From positions 1 through 64,000 of the IMG/VR virus record IMGVR_UViG_3300048548_000653: a stretch of DNA of 64,000 nt; one strand, 5' to 3'. The notes beneath the pieces were generated by a model. It worked only from the letters and a program-made list of their open reading frames with translations, made no database searches and was not told the origin of the DNA. Shown piece by piece: positions 42,683-51,153 of the stretch; within the stretch, counting starts at the first letter, position 1, and the number at the start of each line of letters is the position of its first letter. A program made the translations under genes and the position numbers. This stretch comes from a virus.

Positions 42683-43013
42683 ATGACTCTCCTGTTTCAC
42701 GGAAGAAGTTTTCACTCCAAAATGCCTTGTCGTCAATCCATACATCGTAGTTCTCTTTTTTGCCTACGCTGAGTTCGTGAAATTTAGCACCCCATTCAAC
42801 TAATTGATTGTTTGTTAAGTTAAAATAATCTACACCACTTACGCAGCCTCGTGCTGTCATATATTTAATTGTATGACCTGCATCGTACAATGCATTTACT
42901 CGTGCAATGCGTTCTGGCATTGGGATATGATTTGCATAATCCTTCTTGCCGCCGCTGTCTGGAATGATTACTTCCTTGCATATAGTTCCGTCGATGTCAA
43001 TTACATATTTCAT
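42675..43013 (-). CDS. HAD-family phosphatase
   Basis: 112 aa. DIDGTIC is motif I (DxDGT), YMTARG motif II-like, and WIDDKAF the motif IV Asp pair. Small capless HAD; phages and capsule clusters carry similar ones. Substrate unknown. Confidence 0.75.
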   Translation of the reverse strand: MKYVIDIDGTICKEVIIPDSGGKKDYANHIPMPERIARVNALYDAGHTIKYMTARGCVSGVDYFNLTNNQLVEWGAKFHELSVGKKENYDVWIDDKAFWSENFFRETGESYE

Positions 43014-43036
43014 TAAATGTCCTTTTTATAAAAGAA

Positions 43037-43075
43037 TAGCCGACCCTAGATTATAGAGACGGCTATTTGTTTTCT
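43037..43075 (-). terminator. Hairpin terminator after the QPTR gene
   Basis: Minus strand AATAGCCG...CGGCTATT followed by CTTTTAT, between the transporter and the HAD gene. Confidence 0.55.
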
Positions 43076-43083
43076 TATTTAAT

Positions 43084-43698
43084 TTATTTACTATCTTCTG
43101 AAAGTCGTCCATTAATATACTTTAGTAGTAATCCGTATGCTGGTAAGAAAATAACCAACCCTACGCCAATCTTCAGTACTGTTTGTGATCCTGCAATCTC
43201 CATCCAGTTTGCTGCCATATACTCATCTGCTGAGTTGTTGAATGCCACCCAAAAGAAAGTGTAACTATCAATAATATTGGCTGCTACTGTTGATACAGCT
43301 GGTGCTAACCACCAAGCCTTATACTTTTCACGCAAATACTGGAAGACATAAACGTCTAACATTGTTCCAATAGCATAGGCTGTTGCACTTGCAAAACCAA
43401 TACGCAGTGCCACTGATTGTGGTGCGCCTTCAAGCATTACAACTGCAATGCTTCCGATGATTGCCAACGGATATGCCGCTGCAATTGTTGCTCGAGCAAT
43501 ATTCTTACCTAACATTCTAACTGTTAAGTCAGTTGCTAAAACAACTAATGGGAACGTAAATGCTGCCCAAGTTAATTTGATACCAGCTATTTCTACTGGA
43601 ATAGCAACTAGTGCATTACTTACTGTGATAACAACTACGTGTAATAACACTAGTTTGAGCAACATACTTCTATCAATGTTTTTAAAAATTCCTATCAT
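43084..43698 (-). CDS. Queuosine precursor transporter (YhhQ/QPTR family)
   Basis: 204 aa, about six membrane helices. FPLVVLATDLTVRMLGKNIA, then DVYVFQYLRE, and NIIDSYTFFWVAF match the VUT/YhhQ family, which imports 7-deazaguanine (preQ0/preQ1) for tRNA queuosine; some phages use such bases in DNA. No other que gene is in this window. Follows the tmRNA gene with SD AAGGGAG. Confidence 0.8.
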   Translation of the reverse strand: MIGIFKNIDRSMLLKLVLLHVVVITVSNALVAIPVEIAGIKLTWAAFTFPLVVLATDLTVRMLGKNIARATIAAAYPLAIIGSIAVVMLEGAPQSVALRIGFASATAYAIGTMLDVYVFQYLREKYKAWWLAPAVSTVAANIIDSYTFFWVAFNNSADEYMAANWMEIAGSQTVLKIGVGLVIFLPAYGLLLKYINGRLSEDSK

Positions 43699-43724
43699 AC
43701 AATTCTCCCTTGTTTTGGAATGAG

Positions 43725-44008
43725 GCCCGTTCTGTTGCTAGGTGGAACCCATACCCCGCATACCTAATTAGGCTGCAATTGCCATTGCTGGCGCACGATT
43801 GTCATTTGCAATTGTGAATGTTGACCAATAACGCAGTCATCCGGTAAACTCCACTTCACTTTCACACCTGTCGATCCTAGTTCAGCCCCATCATAATTAC
43901 TCTATGCCGTAAATTTGTAGTTTTTACGCTACAAAGTAATTATGGTGGAGCTGCCGGGTACTGCCCCCGGGTCCAGTATGCGTTCACGTTGCTTCAACGT
44001 CTACAGTC
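43725..44008 (-). ncRNA. ssrA: Circularly permuted two-piece tmRNA
   Basis: The acceptor piece comes first: GGACCCGGGGGCAGTACCC, GGCAGCTCC and encoded ACCA end at 43943. An intervening loop (43942-43890, closed by TAATTAC/GTAATTA) follows, then the coding piece starts at 43889 with GGGGCTG, which pairs with CAGCTCC of the acceptor. The tag ORF (43810-43769) reads ANDNRAPAMAIAA then TAA, with ANDN start and AA end as in alphaproteobacteria. It rescues stalled ribosomes and marks their products for proteolysis. Ends are approximate. Confidence 0.93.
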
Positions 44009-44010
44009 TA

Positions 44011-44039
44011 TTTATAACATAGATTTAAGCTTGTGTCAA
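44011..44039 (-). promoter_or_regulatory. Promoter of the tmRNA gene, early and late type
   Basis: -35 TTGACA (44039-44034), 17-base spacer, -10 TATAAA (44016-44011). The -10 is part of TATAAATA (44016-44009), a perfect T4 late element, so both sigma-70 and the late sigma could use it. Confidence 0.8.
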
Positions 44040-44047
44040 CAGACAAG

Positions 44048-44260
44048 TTACCATTTAGTAGATTTAATTTTTTGAAGTTGACGCTGAGATTTTACTGCAT
44101 TAAGACAGTTTAATATTTTGCGCTGTTTTTGAAACGGTCTAGAATATCCATTCTTGTTTTGCCAAGTCTTATCTTGTTCCATTTCTTTTGACAGGGCTTC
44201 GCCTAACATTTTTTCCATAAACATAAGTTCATCGTCAGTTAGTAATTGTATCTTGTTCAT
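44048..44260 (-). CDS. Small hypothetical protein
   Basis: 70 aa from ATG 44260 (SD GGAG); the longer frame to 44329 lacks one. Charged, helical, no recognised domain. Overlaps the upstream gene by 26 bases. Confidence 0.55.
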   Translation of the reverse strand: MNKIQLLTDDELMFMEKMLGEALSKEMEQDKTWQNKNGYSRPFQKQRKILNCLNAVKSQRQLQKIKSTKW

Positions 44261-44447
44261 ACCGTTTTCTCCACTCTTGTTCAAAGTTCTCATCATATTC
44301 ATAAAGAGGTGCACCATCTGCGCCGTCACGCCATAGACGATTAAAATAACTATTGTAACTACTTATGACTGTGTTGGGTGATGCGTCGAGGTGGCCTTTA
44401 ACCATATAGAATATTCTGTATTCTTCTTTAAGGTCGTTTCTCAACAT
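44235..44447 (-). CDS. Small hypothetical protein
   Basis: 70 aa, rich in Tyr/Asp/Glu. The ATG follows GTAAATAC by three bases with no SD, the leaderless late arrangement (see 59849 and 8582). Confidence 0.6.
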   Translation of the reverse strand: MLRNDLKEEYRIFYMVKGHLDASPNTVISSYNSYFNRLWRDGADGAPLYEYDENFEQEWRKRYEQDTITN

Positions 44448-44492
44448 ACTGTATTTACAAAATTGTTATACATTGGGCGCTAACATAGGTTA

Positions 44493-45245
44493 TTAATTAG
44501 ACTTTATAAGTTCGATAACAGTGGCACTAGGGTCAACGGTTCCAAACCTGTATCTATACGGAGTTTTATGATGACTACCGTGATATAGTAAGTCAAACCA
44601 GCATAGTAAATATTTTGCCTTATCCCAATCTTGTACCTCACCGTACCAATGTCCCCAAGTATTAACTATTGAAGATTGAGTTAATACCAGTATACAATGA
44701 AAACAATACAATGAAAATAAAATTGGTGAAATGAAGAACAAACCAAGTAACACACAAACATTTATTAAGATATAGTAATCAGTAGTAAATTTCATTAATT
44801 TAGAACGTTTGTACAATAAACCGTAACTTAATTCTTGTAATTTTTTATCTTTTGGTGTAGGCCAAATAAACCAACCTACAAAAAATGCGCCTATTCTTCC
44901 GTAAATTTTTGGAGAATGAGGATCTCCATCTTTGTCACTAAATTTATGATGAGTGGTATGTGAAGAAACCCAAACAGGTATAGGACCAGCACCGGATAAT
45001 GTTGATAAGAAGACTAATGTATAATGCCAAAATTTATTAGTTTTAAAAGATTGATGAGTAAAATATCGATGATATCCAACACTTGTTGAAAATAGGGCTA
45101 ATAAATATGCAATTAATATTAATAAAATACAGACTATAAGTGGAAGTATGTAAAAAGAATATATTATTCCTATTATTGCAGGTATATGTATTACCCACAA
45201 ATGTATATAATTTTTTTGTATAGTTTGAACATTAGAGTTTTTCAT
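44493..45245 (-). CDS. Acyl-CoA/acyl-lipid desaturase
   Basis: 250 aa. Three His boxes HRYFTH, HTTHH and HGSHH, plus four membrane helices, match delta-9-type fatty acid desaturases with a di-iron site. It would introduce double bonds into membrane lipids using oxygen and a ferredoxin-type donor. ATG lies three bases after ATAAATAT (leaderless-like). Confidence 0.9.
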   Translation of the reverse strand: MKNSNVQTIQKNYIHLWVIHIPAIIGIIYSFYILPLIVCILLILIAYLLALFSTSVGYHRYFTHQSFKTNKFWHYTLVFLSTLSGAGPIPVWVSSHTTHHKFSDKDGDPHSPKIYGRIGAFFVGWFIWPTPKDKKLQELSYGLLYKRSKLMKFTTDYYILINVCVLLGLFFISPILFSLYCFHCILVLTQSSIVNTWGHWYGEVQDWDKAKYLLCWFDLLYHGSHHKTPYRYRFGTVDPSATVIELIKSN

Positions 45246-45252
45246 TTAATAT

Positions 45253-45516
45253 TTATGTAAACTGTCTTTCCAGAAGATTATAATCTTCTAATGTAGTAAT
45301 CATATCGCCAGCTAGATAAAAATTCATTTCTTTCAATAGTTCTTCGTCACTGCTATAAACACCAGCACATATATAATTATTTTTATCTATGTATTTTATG
45401 ATCTCGTCTTTGTTTTTCCAATTAGGAAACCGTATCAAACATCTTGCTGTATCTTCACAAACCATAATAGTTGTAGGAACTAATTGGTATTTGTCTTCAA
45501 ATTCATATTTTATCAT
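45253..45516 (-). CDS. Hypothetical protein
   Basis: 87 aa, alpha/beta pattern, no recognised domain. TAATG overlap with the upstream gene. Confidence 0.6.
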   Translation of the reverse strand: MIKYEFEDKYQLVPTTIMVCEDTARCLIRFPNWKNKDEIIKYIDKNNYICAGVYSSDEELLKEMNFYLAGDMITTLEDYNLLERQFT

Positions 45517-45695
45517 TATATGTCGTTCTTCATTTGCTGTATTTCTTGTCTACGATCTGTAATTAGTTTTTTTAGATCATTAAGTGCCTGCCTTGCACGA
45601 ACCGCACTAACCTTTACACCATTCTCTTCAAAGTTTTCTATTTCTTTGAGATATGTTGCAAATGCTAATTTAAGTTGTTCGTGTGTGTCACTCAT
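45516..45695 (-). CDS. Small helical (histone-H1-like) protein
   Basis: 59 aa, helical, with KVSAVRARQALNDLKKLITD, then RRQEIQQ, resembling short histone-H1-like proteins of phages and bacteria. Overlaps both neighbours (ATG within the HAD gene end, TAATG at its own end). Confidence 0.6.
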   Translation of the reverse strand: MSDTHEQLKLAFATYLKEIENFEENGVKVSAVRARQALNDLKKLITDRRQEIQQMKNDI

Positions 45696-46260
45696 CCAGT
45701 ATTATCTCGCACACTTTTTTCCAGTCATCTACTCTTTCTACTTCAGGATGATGAAACCAAGTGTTCCAAGGATGGCTAATTAGAATAGGCTTCAAACCAA
45801 ACTTCAATCCTGTTACAGCATTTTCAGGTTTATCTTCTAACCAATACAAGCCTGTTCCGTCATACTGTTCAAGTATGTGATCTTTAGGACCATTAGCCGT
45901 AACATAATGCATTTTGTCAAAAGTCTTTTTACCAAACAAGTATCTTAGATGTCGATTCCTAGTTTCTTGAACATACTCATTTGTTCCAACTGCTGTGCAA
46001 ATATCAATCTCAAAGCCATTGTCTACAAGTTTTTGCACACCTTCTTTTGCATCACGTAGATAAGCTAAATGTGATATCCAAACGCTTTCGTTGAAGTCTT
46101 TTATAAGTCCTTCAGCTTGATCTCTATTGATATCATATCGCAGATTGACTGCATAGTTGTCTGGACTTTGTATAGCAAAGCCTTCTTCTTCCATCCACTC
46201 GTTGAATTTTGTATTCCAATCCAGTAATACTCCGTCAACATCTGTAATTATTTTTTTCAT
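45688..46260 (-). CDS. HAD hydrolase, 5'(3')-deoxyribonucleotidase-like
   Basis: 190 aa. DVDGVLLDW is motif I, DICTAVG motif II-like, and WLEDKPENA motif IV. The length and VDGVLLDW start fit NT5C-type nucleotidases, which dephosphorylate dNMPs. Sits beside RNR and glutaredoxin genes. It starts after a perfect sigma-70 promoter. Confidence 0.75.
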   Translation of the reverse strand: MKKIITDVDGVLLDWNTKFNEWMEEEGFAIQSPDNYAVNLRYDINRDQAEGLIKDFNESVWISHLAYLRDAKEGVQKLVDNGFEIDICTAVGTNEYVQETRNRHLRYLFGKKTFDKMHYVTANGPKDHILEQYDGTGLYWLEDKPENAVTGLKFGLKPILISHPWNTWFHHPEVERVDDWKKVCEIILDE

Positions 46261-46279
46261 AGATCTCTCTTTCTATATT

Positions 46280-46308
46280 ATTATAGTAAATTATTACAGA
46301 ATTGTCAA
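46280..46308 (-). promoter_or_regulatory. Sigma-70 promoter, full consensus
   Basis: -35 TTGACA (46308-46303), 17-base spacer, -10 TATAAT (46285-46280): both boxes match consensus exactly. Drives the HAD/desaturase region. Confidence 0.88.
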
Positions 46309-46311
46309 GTG

Positions 46312-46659
46312 TTAACTGTTTGCGTGTACTGTTGATTGAGTCACTGAAGTAATTTTTGCACCACAGCCGTATGTATCGTCTTTACGTCCTATGTTAAGAT
46401 TGTTAGCAAATACATTTGCGCTGTGTGTAGCTAGGCCTGTTTGATGTGTGCTACATCCAGGAATGGTGTGTGCTACTTCGTTATCGCCTTTTCTAACAAC
46501 CCCTACATTTTCTACAAAAACATCGCTACTACCGTCTGCTGTTACTATGTTTTGTGGAGCAGCATCGCAAGCAATGCCGTCATCAGGATCAGCATCACCA
46601 ACACTCACGTGAATTGTGTTTACTATATCTACTCCATCTTTTCTTGCAACTAAAGGCAT
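46312..46659 (-). CDS. PAAR-domain spike tip protein
   Basis: 115 aa. Repeated Gly/Asp strands with metal-binding Cys and His (IACDAA, HTIPGCSTH, YGCGAKI) match PAAR proteins that sharpen the tail spike (gp5.4-like in T4). A structural, late product. Confidence 0.75.
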   Translation of the reverse strand: MPLVARKDGVDIVNTIHVSVGDADPDDGIACDAAPQNIVTADGSSDVFVENVGVVRKGDNEVAHTIPGCSTHQTGLATHSANVFANNLNIGRKDDTYGCGAKITSVTQSTVHANS

Positions 46660-46667
46660 AAATTTTC

Positions 46668-46961
46668 CTAAGCTAATGCAATTCCTGTGGTGCTTTGTAC
46701 ATATTGCTTTGCCATATTATCTTCTGTTTTATGGCAAAAAACCACTGCACTTTTATTTATTTTGATATTGCTTTTAGGATCTACTGTAAAAGTATATGGA
46801 CCTAATCCAATACCCTCAGGAGTAGACATTAATGCCATAGGCTTTGTAATTGTAATTGTCGTATTATCCTCTTCAACAAATCGGCAGACAATTTCATCAC
46901 CTCCTGCGGCTGTTTTAATGGTTACAGTATCATTCATTTTATATGGTGCTTCTAATAACAT
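46668..46961 (-). CDS. Hypothetical phage protein
   Basis: 97 aa, beta-rich, Thr-rich. The start overlaps the glutaredoxin stop as TAATG; an internal ATG at 46937 is possible. T4-like cyanophages have similar short proteins of unknown role near tail genes. Confidence 0.6.
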   Translation of the reverse strand: MLLEAPYKMNDTVTIKTAAGGDEIVCRFVEEDNTTITITKPMALMSTPEGIGLGPYTFTVDPKSNIKINKSAVVFCHKTEDNMAKQYVQSTTGIALA

Positions 46962-47212
46962 TATAGTGTATATCCTGTTCCTGTATAGTTTGTATTTTCG
47001 ACATATGAAAGTAATTGTTCATATCCGCCTACTTTATGTCCGTTAATTACTATTTGTGGAAATGTGCGAGCTTCTGGAAATTCTTCTAAAACTCTTTCTC
47101 TTTCAAAGTCTTTTCCCATTTCTAAATATTCAAACTCAAAGTTACTTTTTTCACAAAACATCTTTGCCTTTGTACAACTCGGACACGCCGGTTTTCCCCA
47201 AATTTGTATCAT
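46961..47212 (-). CDS. nrdC: Glutaredoxin
   Basis: 83 aa. Active site CPSC in WGKPACPSCTKAK, then TFPQIVINGHKVGGYEQL with the cis-Pro and GG motif. It supplies reducing equivalents to the ribonucleotide reductase whose beta subunit overlaps it by 4 bases. Confidence 0.9.
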   Translation of the reverse strand: MIQIWGKPACPSCTKAKMFCEKSNFEFEYLEMGKDFERERVLEEFPEARTFPQIVINGHKVGGYEQLLSYVENTNYTGTGYTL

Positions 47213-48312
47213 AGTGAAAATCCTTTTAGGCTGTCTTTGCTTACGTCTTGTTTGATACCACCAATAACATATGATTCAACTTCTGTCTCTTGTGGAGCAA
47301 CTTGTAGCCCAGAGCTACTTAACCAATGTTGTGTCCAAGGAAGTGGGTTGGTATTCACTGGTTGATCAAATATTGCTTGCATACCTAGTGCTTTTAATCT
47401 ACGGTTTGCAATGTACTCGACATATTGATTTAATAACGTTGTGTTTAACCCAATCATTGATCCGTCTTTGAAAAGGTATTCTGCCCAATCTTTTTCTTCA
47501 GCTACACATTCACGCCATAAGTCGTAAACTTCCTCTTGGCAGTCTTTTGCAATTTTGGCCATTTCTGGATCGTCTTTGCCGTTTGCCCACAACTTCAATA
47601 CGTGTGTGCTTAGTGCTAGATGCTGTGCTTCGTCACGAGCAATTAATGAGATAATCTTTGCAGACCCTTCCATTAATTTTAGTTCGCCAAAGCCAAACGT
47701 ACAAGCAAAACTTACGTAAAAACGTAGTCCTTCTAATATATTAACTGTCATCATTGCTAGATACATTTTCTTCTTAACATCATACATCGAACCTTCGCCA
47801 CGATGGAAATATGCATCTGCTGCTTCGTTGAATGCATCGTAGTGTTTGGTTACACTAGTTGCTCTAGCAATAATTTTTTCATCATCTAGAATAGTGTCAA
47901 ACACTTCTGCAGGATCAGCATACACATTTTTCATAATGTGTGTATAACTGCGTGAATGGATTGTTTCAAAGAAATCCCAAGTAACAATACAGCCCTCTAG
48001 TTCAGGAAGTGATACGTGTGGCAAAAATGCTAAACAAGGGCCACGTCCTTGTACACTGTCGAGCAGTGTTTGATACTTTAGATTTGCTGTAAAGATGTGC
48101 TTCTGTTCTGGACGGAAGTTTGCAAAGTCAGCTCTATCTTTTTGTAGACTTACTTCTTCAGGACGCCAAAAGTATCCTAGCATTGTTTGATTCAATTTAT
48201 CAAACACTGGAAATTTAAACACATCATAACGCTGTGTGTTTTGATCTGCTCCGAAGAACATATTCTGTTTTGTGAAGTCTACCTTCTCTTTATTAAAAAC
48301 TGTCTTTGACAT
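47209..48312 (-). CDS. nrdB: Ribonucleoside-diphosphate reductase, beta subunit
   Basis: 367 aa, class Ia R2. RPEEVSLQKDRADF, LKYQTLLDSVQGRGP and ETIHSRSYTHI (radical Tyr) match E. coli NrdB; iron ligands are spread in D/E and H motifs. Makes the tyrosyl radical for NrdA. Has its own promoter (48346-48374) separate from nrdA. Confidence 0.95.
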   Translation of the reverse strand: MSKTVFNKEKVDFTKQNMFFGADQNTQRYDVFKFPVFDKLNQTMLGYFWRPEEVSLQKDRADFANFRPEQKHIFTANLKYQTLLDSVQGRGPCLAFLPHVSLPELEGCIVTWDFFETIHSRSYTHIMKNVYADPAEVFDTILDDEKIIARATSVTKHYDAFNEAADAYFHRGEGSMYDVKKKMYLAMMTVNILEGLRFYVSFACTFGFGELKLMEGSAKIISLIARDEAQHLALSTHVLKLWANGKDDPEMAKIAKDCQEEVYDLWRECVAEEKDWAEYLFKDGSMIGLNTTLLNQYVEYIANRRLKALGMQAIFDQPVNTNPLPWTQHWLSSSGLQVAPQETEVESYVIGGIKQDVSKDSLKGFSL

Positions 48313-48345
48313 TTAGATTCCTCTTTCTGTGTATCTCTATAGATA

Positions 48346-48374
48346 ACTATACAGCCATTAAGGCTGTATGTCAA
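48346..48374 (-). promoter_or_regulatory. Sigma-70 promoter of nrdB with palindromic spacer
   Basis: -35 TTGACA (48374-48369), 17-base spacer, -10 TATAGT (48351-48346). The spacer holds ATACAGCC-TTAAT-GGCTGTAT, a perfect 8-bp inverted repeat, so it may be an operator or end nrdA transcription. TATAAATA also occurs at the nrdA stop. Confidence 0.75.
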
Positions 48375-48386
48375 CTAGTTTTGTAT

Positions 48387-50705
48387 TTATATTGCGCAGG
48401 CTTCGCAGTATTCTTCATACTCGTCATCTGTGCCAGTAAATTCACCACGTGCCAAAGGTTGATCTACTTGTGTTTCTTCCTGTAATTCACTTGGATCAGT
48501 TTTATAATCATAAGTGTTTTGATAATAACTAGTTTTCCATCCTAGTTTATATGTTTGTAATAGGTCTTGTATCATTACACTCATTGGAACTTCATTGTCA
48601 GGATATTGTGTAGGATTGTAACTCCAGTTGCCACTAATTGCTTGATCAAAGAACTTTTGCATAACTGCAACAACATTTATATATCCTTGATTACCATTCA
48701 TTTCCCATAACAATGTGTAATAGTTCTTTAGAGTTTGGTACTGTGGAACAATCTGCTTAAGAGGCCCTTTTTTACTCTTCTTAACGGACAGGTAACCTCT
48801 AGGTGGCTCGATTCCATTTGTTGCGTTCGACACAACGGAACTGCTCTCTGAAGGCATTTGTGCGGACAATGTGCTGTGCCTAAGACCGAATTCCAATATG
48901 TCTTTCCTAAGAGATGCCCAATCATAATTTAACTTATTCTCTACAATGTTATCGACATCTTTCTTATATGTGTCAATAGGAAGAATGCCGTCTGAGTATT
49001 TAGTGCGGTCAAAGTAGTCACAAGCACCACGTTCCTGCGCTAAGTTGTTGCTGGCTTTTAACAAATAGTATTGAAATGCTTCTGTCAAATCGTGTACAAG
49101 TTTCCACGCTCTGTCTTCTTCGTAACTCACGTGATTTTTAGCAAGGTAATGTGCAAGTCCAATATAGCCTACACCAAGTGAACGTCTTGCCTTTGTGCTA
49201 ATCTCTGCAGCCTTGATTGGATAACGTTGGTAATCAATTATTTCTTCTAAAGCTCTTACTGCTAAATCACATAATTCTTCTAAATCATCTAATGTTTTTA
49301 TTGTGCCAATATTAATAGCACTTAAAATACACAAAGCTATTTCGCCTTCACTATCATCTATATGAGTAAGTGGTTTTGTTGGAAGTGTAATTTCTTGACA
49401 TAGATTACTCATATAAACAGTGTCTTTAAATGAACTGTGCGTGTTACAATGATCAACATTCATAATATAAATGCGTCCAGTTTCTGCACGTTCTTTGATC
49501 AATGCTGAAAATAGTTCCATTGCATCAACTTTCTGTTTTTTGATGCTAGTTTTTCGCTCGTACATTTCGTACATTTCTTTAAACACGTCAGGATCCCCAA
49601 AATATGCTTCGTATAATCCTGGTACGTCGTGGGGGCTAAACAATGTAATGTCGCCGCCCCCGAGCAACCTTTCGTACATTGTTTTGTTAAGTTGAATAGA
49701 ATAATCCAACTTACGAACTCTATTATCTTCTGTGCCTTTGTTGTTCTTGAGTACAAGTATGTCCTCAATCTCTTGATGCCAAAACGGGAAGTGCGTTGTA
49801 GCACTACCGCCACGTACACCATTCTGTGTGCAACAACGCACTGTTGATTCAAACTTCTTTAGGAATGGGATGATTCCTGTGTGCGCAACTTCGCCTCCTC
49901 GAATTTTTGAATTAACTCCTCTGATGCGCCCTGCGTTAATGCCGATGCCAGCTCTCTGCGCTGTGTAACGTCCAATAGACATATCACTGGCAAAAATGGA
50001 ATCAAGCGTGTCATCCGAATCAACGAGGACACAGGAGGCAAACTGTCTGACTGGTGTGCGCACTCCGGCCATAACCGGCGTTGGGATATTGATTCTAAAA
50101 AGTGAGGTCGCATCGTAGTATCTCCTTACATAGTGCATACGTGTTTCTTTAGGATAATTTGCAAATAACGTAGCTGCAATCATCATATACATAAACTGTG
50201 GCGTTTCAAATAATTGTCCATTGGAACGATCTTGGCAAAGGTATTTGTCTACAACTTGTCTTAGTCCAGCGTAGGTAAAGTTCTCGTCACGCTTGTGATT
50301 AATATAGCTATCTAAACGTTCAACTTCCTCAGATGTATAATTATTAAAAATGTCAGAATCATAAACACCTCGTTCAATATTTTTCTCAATCATTTCTTGC
50401 AATGAACAAGATTCGTAACCTCCAAATACTTCTTTATTGGTTCCATACGAAAGCAATCTTGCTGCTGCGTATTGATAGTTTGGGTTTTCCAAACTAATTA
50501 GGTCATTTGCACTTCTAACTAAAATTTCTTGAATTTCTTTTGAGCTCATACCATTATAAAATTGAATATTTGCGTTCATTTCGATTAAACTACTACTTAC
50601 TCCAGCTAAATCCTTACAAGCGTGTTCTACTACTTTGTGGATTTTATCTATGTTTAGCTCTTCTTGTTCGCCATTACGCTTAACGATCATGGTATTATCA
50701 CTCAT
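48387..50705 (-). CDS. nrdA: Ribonucleoside-diphosphate reductase, alpha subunit
   Basis: 772 aa, class Ia R1. ATP-cone at residues 5-90 (MIVKRNGEQEELN), active-site Cys in FASCVLVD and NLCQEI, and a C-terminal redox pair in EEYCEACAI. Reduces NDPs to dNDPs for phage DNA synthesis. No intron or intein seen. Confidence 0.95.
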   Translation of the reverse strand: MSDNTMIVKRNGEQEELNIDKIHKVVEHACKDLAGVSSSLIEMNANIQFYNGMSSKEIQEILVRSANDLISLENPNYQYAAARLLSYGTNKEVFGGYESCSLQEMIEKNIERGVYDSDIFNNYTSEEVERLDSYINHKRDENFTYAGLRQVVDKYLCQDRSNGQLFETPQFMYMMIAATLFANYPKETRMHYVRRYYDATSLFRINIPTPVMAGVRTPVRQFASCVLVDSDDTLDSIFASDMSIGRYTAQRAGIGINAGRIRGVNSKIRGGEVAHTGIIPFLKKFESTVRCCTQNGVRGGSATTHFPFWHQEIEDILVLKNNKGTEDNRVRKLDYSIQLNKTMYERLLGGGDITLFSPHDVPGLYEAYFGDPDVFKEMYEMYERKTSIKKQKVDAMELFSALIKERAETGRIYIMNVDHCNTHSSFKDTVYMSNLCQEITLPTKPLTHIDDSEGEIALCILSAINIGTIKTLDDLEELCDLAVRALEEIIDYQRYPIKAAEISTKARRSLGVGYIGLAHYLAKNHVSYEEDRAWKLVHDLTEAFQYYLLKASNNLAQERGACDYFDRTKYSDGILPIDTYKKDVDNIVENKLNYDWASLRKDILEFGLRHSTLSAQMPSESSSVVSNATNGIEPPRGYLSVKKSKKGPLKQIVPQYQTLKNYYTLLWEMNGNQGYINVVAVMQKFFDQAISGNWSYNPTQYPDNEVPMSVMIQDLLQTYKLGWKTSYYQNTYDYKTDPSELQEETQVDQPLARGEFTGTDDEYEEYCEACAI

Positions 50706-50726
50706 ATTATCTCCTGTTACTTTAAA

Positions 50727-51152
50727 TTAATTATACTGAGGCAGTTTAGAATATTGAACTTCTGAAACCAATTTATTTTGCCTATAAAATCCAACACTAC
50801 CATTATTATAAATTCCAATTGTTATATTGTCAACTGAAAGTAGATACAAATACCTACTTTTATCTCTGTCTAGTGTTATGTTTATCTTAAAATTGGCCTC
50901 AGAAAAACGGTCTGTTAATTGTAATGTGTAAAAAATTGCAAGTAATTTTTTAAATTCACAATAATCATTTTGTTGAATCATTTCCCAAGGATCGGGCCAA
51001 GTTGTTTCATCATATGGATCTGTACTAATTGCATTTGTAGGAATGTTATTCCAAAAATCAAACAGAAGTTTAAATGGATCTGCACTAGTTTCTACAGTAT
51101 TTCTTAATTTTTTCCAAACGGTTATTCTCTTGTAATAATCTAATGGAAACAT
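50727..51152 (-). CDS. Hypothetical virion-associated protein
   Basis: 141 aa from ATG 51152. DPYDETTWPDPWEMIQ is similar to unnamed proteins beside tail-fibre genes of T4-like cyanophages. Starts two bases after the tail-fibre stop. Confidence 0.55.
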   Translation of the reverse strand: MFPLDYYKRITVWKKLRNTVETSADPFKLLFDFWNNIPTNAISTDPYDETTWPDPWEMIQQNDYCEFKKLLAIFYTLQLTDRFSEANFKINITLDRDKSRYLYLLSVDNITIGIYNNGSVGFYRQNKLVSEVQYSKLPQYN

Positions 51153-51153
51153 A

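Noticed and set aside
43890-43942. Hairpin between the tmRNA pieces as a riboswitch or terminator
   Set aside because: It is the intervening segment of the permuted tmRNA, closed by TAATTAC/GTAATTA.
49499-50113. Minus-strand open frames inside nrdA
   Set aside because: Alternate frames of an intact, full-length nrdA; no break in the main frame.
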